Under the pieces are notes generated by a model that was given only the letters and a program-made list of their open reading frames with translations, did not search any database and was not told the origin of the DNA. From positions 1-51,762 of the forward strand of contig NZ_JACHBZ010000026.1 in assembly GCF_014200575.1 (NCBI RefSeq): a stretch of 51,762 bases of DNA. Reading direction: 5' to 3'. Shown here piece after piece: positions 9,112 to 14,968 of this stretch; position 1 is the stretch's first letter; every line of letters begins with the position of its first letter. Origin of the DNA: Mucilaginibacter saanensis. GTDB taxonomy: Bacteria; Bacteroidota; Bacteroidia; Sphingobacteriales; Sphingobacteriaceae. A program made the position numbers and the translations under genes.

Positions 9112-9534
9112 TCAATAGGCATGGTTATTAGTTTCCGAGGCGCTGTCTAAATAATTCACCTGTTCTTCTGGTTTTACTATTGTCCGGCCTTCATGATCAA
9201 AATCGCTTTTGCGGCCAAGCATGGTAAAGTTTTCGGCCACCACTTCGGTAGTATATTTTTTAACGCCTTCTTTATCTTCAAATGAGCGGGTACGCAACTT
9301 GCCTTCAATATAAACCAGCTTGCCTTTTTGTAAAAATTTGGCAGCCATATCCGCCAATCCGCGCCACATTACAATGTTATGCCATTCGGTTTGCTCCACT
9401 TTACGGCCATCTTTATTATAGGTTTCAGAAGTGGCTAAGGGGAAACTGGTAACCGATACGCCGCCTTCCAAAATGCGCACCTCTGGGTCCTTGCCTAAAT
9501 GCCCTACAAGTATTACTTTATTAATTCCTGACAT
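9112..9534 (-). CDS. ssb: Single-stranded DNA-binding protein
   Basis: The 140-residue protein has the complete SSB OB-fold: INKVILVGHLGKDPEVR at the N-terminus, EQTEWHNIVMW in the middle and LVYIEGKLRTRSFEDKEG before YTTEVVAENFTMLG. SSB coats single-stranded DNA during replication and repair. The C-terminal tail is short and ends SETNNHAY; the acidic DDLPF-type tip that most bacterial SSBs use to recruit partner proteins is not seen, and no frameshifted version is visible downstream. It lies 24 bp after mutY on the same strand, an order common in Bacteroidota (mutY-ssb), but the usual next gene gldE is absent here. It could therefore be one of several SSB paralogues. Confidence 0.93.
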   Translation of the reverse strand: MSGINKVILVGHLGKDPEVRILEGGVSVTSFPLATSETYNKDGRKVEQTEWHNIVMWRGLADMAAKFLQKGKLVYIEGKLRTRSFEDKEGVKKYTTEVVAENFTMLGRKSDFDHEGRTIVKPEEQVNYLDSASETNNHAY

Positions 9535-9558
9535 GGCATAAAATAACGGAAAATTAAT

Positions 9559-10605
9559 TTATAAATTAAAAATATTTTTTATTAATATAAAAATGGCTTT
9601 TGGGAGTGCCAAGTTATGCAGGTTTTCAACTGTGGTGTAAAACCAGTTTACTTCTAATTTAACAGGTTTGGTACTTGTTTGTATCAGCCTAATATATAAG
9701 CGCTGGTGGGTGAGGATGTGTTTATGCACCGCTACGTCACCCGTTATCCGGATGTCATCGCCTAACATATCCTTTACCTGGGGCAGGGCCGGTAGTTCGT
9801 TTAAGGGTAACAGCGATTCGGTTTCAACCAGGGGGAGGTCATACATGTTGGCCCAGATGTCCTTATCGCCTCTTTTATTCATTAATACGGCATCGCCATC
9901 GGTAATTAAAAAGTAGTTTAAAAAGCGCTCGCGCACTTTTACTGTTTTTAATTTAACAGGTAAGGCAGTAGTGGCATTGTGGATAAATGCGTTGCAGCTG
10001 GTATGCACCGGGCAAATGCCACAGGCCGGATTTTTAGGCTTGCACAGCATGGCGCCAAATTCCATCATGGCCTGGTTATGTAATGCCGGGTTTTTCCTGT
10101 TAAGCAAATCATTGGCAAGTGTCTGAAATATCTTTTTACCCGTAGTGGAGTTAATAGGATCATAAACACCAAAATAGCGGGCAAGCACGCGGTATACATT
10201 GCCATCAACAACAGCCTTAGCTTCATTGGCCGAAAACGAAGCGATGGCGGCAGCTGTGTACTCGCCGATGCCTTTCAGTTTAATAAGCTCATCATAACTG
10301 TCAGGGAATTTACCATGATACTGTTCCTGTACCAGTTGCGCTGTTTTAAGCATATTGCGGCCCCGTGAGTAATAACCGAGGCCTTGCCATAATTTAAGTA
10401 CTTCATCCTCATTAGCGGCGGCAAAGCTGCTTACATTTGGGTAGCGTTCAACAAAACGGTAAAAGTATGGCAGGCCCTGCTCTACGCGCGTTTGCTGTAA
10501 AATAATTTCAGACAGCCATATCACATAAGCATCGGTAGTGTTTCGCCAGGGTAAATCGCGTTTGTTTTTAAGGTACCACTGTACCAATTCGTCGGTAAAA
10601 TTCAT
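9559..10605 (-). CDS. mutY: A/G-specific adenine DNA glycosylase MutY
   Basis: MutY removes adenine mispaired with 8-oxoguanine in base-excision repair. The protein (348 aa from the ATG at 10605; the frame is open 25 codons upstream but MNFTDELVQWY matches the family start) shows LPWRNT near the N-terminus, the catalytic-region sequence EIILQQTRVEQGLPYF, the helix-hairpin-helix LKGIGEYTAAAIASF with the following VVDGNVYRVLARYFG, and a 4Fe-4S cluster C-x6-C-x2-C-x5-C (CKPKNPACGICPVHTSC). The C-terminal NUDIX-like 8-oxoG recognition domain follows. It is upstream of ssb on the same strand and divergent from HU, in a DNA-maintenance cluster. Confidence 0.95.
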   Translation of the reverse strand: MNFTDELVQWYLKNKRDLPWRNTTDAYVIWLSEIILQQTRVEQGLPYFYRFVERYPNVSSFAAANEDEVLKLWQGLGYYSRGRNMLKTAQLVQEQYHGKFPDSYDELIKLKGIGEYTAAAIASFSANEAKAVVDGNVYRVLARYFGVYDPINSTTGKKIFQTLANDLLNRKNPALHNQAMMEFGAMLCKPKNPACGICPVHTSCNAFIHNATTALPVKLKTVKVRERFLNYFLITDGDAVLMNKRGDKDIWANMYDLPLVETESLLPLNELPALPQVKDMLGDDIRITGDVAVHKHILTHQRLYIRLIQTSTKPVKLEVNWFYTTVENLHNLALPKAIFILIKNIFNL

Positions 10606-10780
10606 TGGTGTAAATCTAAGTAGGGTTAAAGTAAAAGGCGAAAGGTTTTTAATATCGAATAGTGAATGCCTTTTTTGCAATAAAAAGGGGGGTTAATGCT
10701 GAGTGCTAAATACCTGATACCGGTATGCTGCAACGGGAAATATCGGCGCATTATCGGGTGTTCCTGATTAAATATTATTC

Positions 10781-10815
10781 TTCAACTTTTACCTTTCACC
10801 CTTAGCCTTTTAACT
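10781..10815. repeat. Pyrimidine-rich TTTACCTTTCACCC repeat
   Basis: TTCAACTTTTACCTTTCACC followed by CTTAGCCTTTTAACT has the same TTT-xCCTTT periodic pattern as the arms at 35591-35740 and the string at 37951-37986, so it belongs to a dispersed low-complexity intergenic family. Confidence 0.5.
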
Positions 10816-10896
10816 GTAATATGTAACGATAATGTCCGTTTTAGTTATTGAATAAAAAAAATCGGATAAATATTTCGCTCTTAAATTATAAAGCGA

Positions 10897-10904
10897 TACT
10901 TTTG
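10897..10904 (+). promoter_or_regulatory. Candidate -7 box (TACTTTTG) for the HU operon
   Basis: TACTTTTG matches the Bacteroidota -7 consensus TAnnTTTG exactly and is followed by CAACCCC, typical of strong start regions in this phylum. It lies 52 bp before the HU start codon. A -33 TTTG is not clear (TTTCG about 22 bp upstream). Confidence 0.55.
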
Positions 10905-10955
10905 CAACCCCAAAACAGTTAAGTATTTATATAATTAAATAAAAGTAAATCAGAT

Positions 10956-11249
10956 ATGACTAAGGCAGAAATTATAACTGAAATCTCATCTAAGACAGGT
11001 ATAGAGAAAGTAGACGTGCAGGAAACGGTTGAGGCATTTTTTAAAGTTGTTAAAAGCTCAATGGTTGGCGGCGAGAACGTTTATGTTAGAGGATTTGGAA
11101 GTTTTGTTGTAAAGAAAAGAGCGAAAAAGACAGCACGTAACATTTCAAAAAATACTGCCATCATCATTCCAGAACATTTTGTACCAAGCTTTAAACCAGC
11201 TAAAACTTTTGTTGAAAAAGTTAAAACAGGTAACAAAACCAGTAAATAA
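10956..11249 (+). CDS. HU/IHF-family DNA-binding protein
   Basis: A 97-residue basic protein of the HU/IHF family, which bends DNA as a dimer and compacts the nucleoid. It has the N-terminal helical pair (MTKAEIITEISSKTG, VQETVEAFFKVVK), the GGENVYVRGFGSFVVKKR beta-turn and the AARN-type arm segment TARNISKNTAIIIPEHFVPSFKP, where the Pro that intercalates DNA is present. It is preceded by a strong TAnnTTTG promoter and followed 8 bp later by the TPR gene, so HU, TPR, the bS22-like gene and possibly rng may be transcribed together. The subtype (HU versus IHF-like) cannot be decided from sequence alone. Confidence 0.95.
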   Translation: MTKAEIITEISSKTGIEKVDVQETVEAFFKVVKSSMVGGENVYVRGFGSFVVKKRAKKTARNISKNTAIIIPEHFVPSFKPAKTFVEKVKTGNKTSK

Positions 11250-11257
11250 TTATAAGC

Positions 11258-12106
11258 ATGAATAAGAAACAGATAGCCATTAGTGCAGCCATAGTTGTTA
11301 TTATGGGCTATTTGTACTATTTACCTGTTAAAGGTTTAATAAAATCCAAAGAGGCAAAAACCGATAAAACAAATGTAATGACAGCGAACCGCAAGGCTTC
11401 TGCTGCCGTAACGGTTGATATGGTATCTGCACCTGCTAAAGCCGCAATTGGGGCGGCATTAACAGCTAAGATAAATGATCTTGAAGGGCAATTAAAAAAC
11501 GCATCAGGCGCTGACGAGCTTAAATTGCAGAAGCAATTGGCCACCCAGTGGGATGATGTTAACCAGCCAGCTCCGGCAGCATTTTACTACCAGGCCATGG
11601 CCCGTAAGGAAAATACACTGGAAGATTGGTTAAATGCAGGTAACCGTTTTAATGATGCTTACAAACTTACACAGGACACTTTAACGCAACCCGTATTTGT
11701 AACTAATGCTGCGGAAGCGTTTCAAAATGCCCTTAAATTAAAACCCGAAAGCCTTGAGGGTAAAACAGGATTAGGTGTTGCGTATGTAAATGGCGCCGCC
11801 GGCCCTATGCAAGGTATTGCTTTGCTGCTTGACGTAGTTAAGAAAGACCCGAACAATTGGAATGCAAACCTTAATCTGGGAATGTTTGCCATGAAATCTG
11901 GTCAGTATGAAAAGGCAGTAGGCAGGTTTAAAACATTACTTGCCCAAAAAGCTGAACTGGAGCCTACTTTTTATCTGGCAGAAAGTTACAAGCAACTGGG
12001 CATGAAAAAGGAAGCCATTGAGGCTTACCAAAAATGTAAAGAAATGATGCCCGATCCTGTATTTGGGCAGCGCATTGATGAATACATCAAGGAATTAAAG
12101 AATTAA
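11258..12106 (+). CDS. Membrane-anchored TPR protein
   Basis: The 282-residue protein has one N-terminal membrane helix (about residues 6-26, IAISAAIVVIMGYLYYL), then an Ala/Lys-rich linker and a coiled-coil-like stretch (AKINDLEGQLKNASGADELKLQKQL), then TPR-type helical repeats: NWNANLNLGMFAMKSGQYEKA and EPTFYLAESYKQLGMKKEAI are clear. The repeats would face the periplasm. Homologous tetratricopeptide proteins sit between HU and rng in other Bacteroidota. It starts 8 bp after the HU stop and ends 21 bp before the 29-residue bS22-like gene. TPRs mediate protein contacts; the partner is unknown. Confidence 0.85.
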   Translation: MNKKQIAISAAIVVIMGYLYYLPVKGLIKSKEAKTDKTNVMTANRKASAAVTVDMVSAPAKAAIGAALTAKINDLEGQLKNASGADELKLQKQLATQWDDVNQPAPAAFYYQAMARKENTLEDWLNAGNRFNDAYKLTQDTLTQPVFVTNAAEAFQNALKLKPESLEGKTGLGVAYVNGAAGPMQGIALLLDVVKKDPNNWNANLNLGMFAMKSGQYEKAVGRFKTLLAQKAELEPTFYLAESYKQLGMKKEAIEAYQKCKEMMPDPVFGQRIDEYIKELKN

Positions 12107-12127
12107 TCACATTTAAAAATTATTATT

Positions 12128-12217
12128 ATGCCGAGCGGTAAAAAACGTAAAAGACACAAAATGGCTACCCACAAACGCAAAAAGCGTTTAAGAAAAAACA
12201 GACATAAAAAGAAATAA
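12128..12217 (+). CDS. 29-aa AURKAIP1/COX24-type small ribosomal protein (bS22/mS38-like)
   Basis: A 29-codon frame, ATG at 12128 to TAA at 12217, encodes MPSGKKRKRHKMATHKRK followed by KRLRKNRHKKK: 17 of 29 residues are Lys or Arg. The pattern KKRKRHKMATHKRKKRLRK is that of the COX24/AURKAIP1 family, whose members are mitochondrial mS38 and the actinobacterial bS22 and sit on the small ribosomal subunit. It lies 21 bp after the TPR gene and upstream of rng, a location I know as usual in Bacteroidota. A ribosomal role is inferred from family, the frame itself is read directly. It is small enough to be missed by standard gene calling. Confidence 0.85.
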   Translation: MPSGKKRKRHKMATHKRKKRLRKNRHKKK

Positions 12218-12267
12218 GCTGCTTTTTTAAAGCAGCTTACCTGCTTTTTTACAGGCAGGTAGCTTTA
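12215..12267 (+). terminator. Two abutting hairpins between the bS22-like gene and rng
   Basis: TAAGCTGC (12215-12222) pairs with GCAGCTTA (12232-12239), and TACCTGC (12238-12244) pairs with GCAGGTA (12255-12261); the two stems share only two bases, and both loops start with six Ts. A T-run (GTGTTTTTTT) follows at 12272-12280. They may terminate or attenuate transcription into rng. Confidence 0.55.
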
Positions 12268-12330
12268 ATAGTGTTTTTTTACCCACTTATTAACATTCGG
12301 TTTATACCGTTTTAAGAAATGGAGTAGCAG

Positions 12331-13881
12331 TTGATAAAAGAATTAATTATCGATTCATCCCCAAACGGGGCTACTATTGCATTATTACAGGACAAACAAC
12401 TTGTAGAGCTTCATAAAGAGCAAGTCAGCAACAATTATACTGTTGGTGATATTTACCTTGGGCGCATAAAAAAAATTATGCCCAGTTTAAATGCTGCTTT
12501 TGTTGACGTTGGCTATGAGAAGGATGCCTTTTTGCATTATCTTGATCTTGGGCCGCAGGTGCAAAGCCTGTTAAAATTAACCAAGCAAGTTCGTAGCGGG
12601 GGATACCAATCGAAGCTTTTGGATGGCTTTAAGCTGGAAGGCGATATTAACAAGGGAGGAAAAATCTCTGAGATATTGTCAAAAAATCAGCTTATCCCAG
12701 TACAAATAGCCAAGGAACCTATATCAACCAAAGGACCTCGACTAAGCTCTGATCTTTCAATAGCTGGCCGTTATGTGGTATTAGTACCATTTTCGGAAGC
12801 TATCTCTATTTCAAAAAAAATAAAGAGCAATACAGAGCGAAACAGGTTACGGAAGGTTGTTGAAAGTATTAAGCCAAAGCATTTTGGTGTTATTATCCGT
12901 ACGGTATCTGAGGGTAAAGGGGTTGAAGAGTTACAAAAGGACCTGCTTGATCTGATATCAAAGTGGGAGTTATTTATTACTAAACTGCCGTCTGTGGAGC
13001 CTTCAAAAAAGGTTCTGGGCGAAATTGGGCGTACATCAACTATCCTGAGGGATATTTTGAACCCCGATTTTCAGCATATTTATGTAAATGATAACAGTAT
13101 GTTCGAAGAAATTCGGTCATACATTCATGAGATATCGCCAGATATGGAAAGTATAGTCCGTATGCATAAGCATAAGGAGCCTATATTTGAACATTTTGGT
13201 GTTGATAAACAGATTAAGGGAGCCTTTGGCAAAACAGTGAACCTTGCCGGTGGCGCTTACCTGGTGATTGAACATACTGAGGCATTACACGTTATTGACG
13301 TAAACAGCGGTAACCGTACTGCCAGTAAAGAAAACCAGGAAGAGAACGCCTACCAGGTAAACAAAGAAGCGGCCAAAGAAATTGCCAGGCAGTTACGCCT
13401 GCGCGATATGGGTGGTATTGTGGTTATTGACTTTATTGACATGCACAAACCACAGAACCGCAAGGAACTGTTTGATTATTTACGTACCGAAATGCTGTTG
13501 GATAGGGCCAAGCATACCATTTTACCTCCGAGTAAATTTGGTTTGGTTCAGATAACCCGTCAGCGCGTAAGGCCCGAAATGAATATCGTTACCAGCGAGG
13601 TTTGTCCTACGTGTAACGGTACCGGTACCATAAGGCCAACTATTTTGTTGCTTGATGATATCGAGAACAACTTCAATTATATATTGGATGAGCAAAACGA
13701 AAAGGGAATTACCCTGTGCGTGCACCCTTATATTGAAGCTTATATTAAAAAAGGCATATACAACCGCCAAATGAAGTGGTTTGTAAAATATGGCCAATGG
13801 ATCAAGGTTAAAAGCAACCCCGCTTACCAGATCACCGAGTTTCATTTCTTCTCGTCAAAAGACGAAGAAATAAAACTGTAA
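12331..13881 (+). CDS. rng: Ribonuclease G/E family endoribonuclease
   Basis: The 516-residue protein is RNase G-like: MIKELIIDSSPNGATIALLQ at the N-terminus, an S1 RNA-binding domain (GDIYLGRIKKIMPSLNAAFVDVG from about residue 40), the catalytic DNase I-like domain with the two Mg-binding aspartates in HVIDVNSGN and VVIDFIDM, and the zinc-link CPTCNGTG. It lacks the RNase E scaffold tail. The enzyme cleaves single-stranded 5'-monophosphate RNA in rRNA/5S maturation and mRNA decay. The start is TTG at 12331; no in-frame ATG precedes the S1 domain closely enough to be better. It follows HU, TPR and the bS22-like gene on the same strand, a typical Bacteroidota order. Confidence 0.95.
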   Translation: MIKELIIDSSPNGATIALLQDKQLVELHKEQVSNNYTVGDIYLGRIKKIMPSLNAAFVDVGYEKDAFLHYLDLGPQVQSLLKLTKQVRSGGYQSKLLDGFKLEGDINKGGKISEILSKNQLIPVQIAKEPISTKGPRLSSDLSIAGRYVVLVPFSEAISISKKIKSNTERNRLRKVVESIKPKHFGVIIRTVSEGKGVEELQKDLLDLISKWELFITKLPSVEPSKKVLGEIGRTSTILRDILNPDFQHIYVNDNSMFEEIRSYIHEISPDMESIVRMHKHKEPIFEHFGVDKQIKGAFGKTVNLAGGAYLVIEHTEALHVIDVNSGNRTASKENQEENAYQVNKEAAKEIARQLRLRDMGGIVVIDFIDMHKPQNRKELFDYLRTEMLLDRAKHTILPPSKFGLVQITRQRVRPEMNIVTSEVCPTCNGTGTIRPTILLLDDIENNFNYILDEQNEKGITLCVHPYIEAYIKKGIYNRQMKWFVKYGQWIKVKSNPAYQITEFHFFSSKDEEIKL

Positions 13882-13910
13882 AGGAATTAGATATGCAGCA
13901 ATGCAATCTC

Positions 13911-13947
13911 AAATAAGCAGATGTTTTAATTAACATCTGCTTATTTT
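13911..13947. terminator. Terminator after rng
   Basis: AAATAAGCAGATGTT pairs perfectly with AACATCTGCTTATTT around a short TTAATT loop, flanked by A-rich and T-rich sequence. Confidence 0.85.
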
Positions 13948-14010
13948 GTTTATAGGTTTTTGGAAAAATAATGACATGTCGATGAGGTATGGTGAACTGT
14001 GCAAGCTCAC

Positions 14011-14250
14011 GAAATAGATGTTTCACTCCGTTCAGGATGACAAGTGTTTTTTGTTGCGTTCCACCACAAATAAGTGCCACCAGGCTTTCCCTGTCAGTTG
14101 AAAAAAGCGGTTTGATTACTTTGTCACAACAAAGTAAAGGCCCTCCCGCGGTCAAGAGCGGGTATACGACATACTCACGAACAAATAGATCCTTTTCTAT
14201 CGCTCAAGATTGACAATTGAAGATTGCTTCGTTCCTTAGGATGACAGCCA
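14011..14250. repeat. Degenerate copies of the TCATCCTGAGC repeat family
   Basis: GAAATAGATGTTTCACTCCG then TTCAGGATGACAAG (14011-14044) is a right-arm half-copy. CAAATAGATCCTTTTCTATC then GCTCAAGATTGACA (14181-14214), and GCTTCGTTCCTTAGGATGAC (14225-14244), are further diverged arms. Confidence 0.55.
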
Positions 14251-14275
14251 TGCTATAGTGCTTTATGCCATCTTC

Positions 14276-14878
14276 TCAATGCATGTCCAAATACGCCGCG
14301 GCAGTATCATGTATCTGATGTACCACTACGCCTACGCATTTGTTATTGACATCTATTTCAAAAGAGATACCTTTATTCATATCTGTATAAGCCTGCACCT
14401 TACCATCCTTATTTTTATAATCGCTGGTTGGGCTCAGGTCATAGTACTTTTTAATAGCATCCATGGCACTTCCCACACCCAGGCCCTCGGCAGTTTTAAA
14501 TTCAGGCGAGGTGATCAGGATTTTTTGAATACGGCTGATGATCTCATCCTTGGTGCCCATTTTGCGATGCGCAAACACACTTGTGCGGTAACCGGATGCC
14601 TTATGATGAGCGTACCATACCATTAATGAACTCCCCATGGCAGCATCTGAACTATCGGGCCGACCCAGTAACCCGCTCACATTGGCAACATTTTCATTTA
14701 ATAAAATACGCCCAATGCTCCGGCCGGGAGTGATGAGCCGGTCGGCCGGTGATGTTTTGGTTGCGCCGGTATCCGCAGCCTGCCGGGTGGTATCATTAAC
14801 ATTTTGTTTCTGGGCAGATTGATTACAGGCCAGTAAAGCTGTGCTCAGCAATAATATTAAAAAGCAGTTCTTCATCAT
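14276..14878 (-). CDS. Hypothetical lipoprotein
   Basis: The 200-residue product has a type II signal peptide (MMKNCFLILLLSTALLAC, Cys18 in the lipobox), then a disordered Gln/Asn/Thr-rich linker and a folded region from about residue 45: LITPGRSIGRILLNENVANV, a VSGLLGRPDSS motif and MVWYAHHKASGYRTSVFAHR. The GxIxLN...v...lGxP pattern resembles small bacterial periplasmic/outer-membrane lipoproteins of the BamE/SmpA-like type, but the resemblance is loose and I give no function. It is the only gene on the minus strand here, divergent from the helicase. Confidence 0.7.
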   Translation of the reverse strand: MMKNCFLILLLSTALLACNQSAQKQNVNDTTRQAADTGATKTSPADRLITPGRSIGRILLNENVANVSGLLGRPDSSDAAMGSSLMVWYAHHKASGYRTSVFAHRKMGTKDEIISRIQKILITSPEFKTAEGLGVGSAMDAIKKYYDLSPTSDYKNKDGKVQAYTDMNKGISFEIDVNNKCVGVVVHQIHDTAAAYLDMH

Positions 14879-14968
14879 GTATCAAACATAACAGTATTAT
14901 ATTTATTTTGTTGCCATGGTAATTTACAATGGGCATAACCAAATCAATATTCTTTTGTTAGCTAACTA

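Larger units (their letters stand above)
13882..14275. other. 394-bp gene-free stretch
   Basis: This gap holds the rng terminator (13911-13947) and pieces of the dispersed TCATCCTGAGC repeat (13999-14045 and 14176-14250). Short frames inside it run through repeat sequence and have no protein-like composition. No RNA gene seen. Confidence 0.6.

Noticed and set aside
9040..9115. Hidden acidic SSB tail in another frame
   Set aside because: None of the frames after the ssb stop encodes a DDxPF-like end; the short tail appears real as given.
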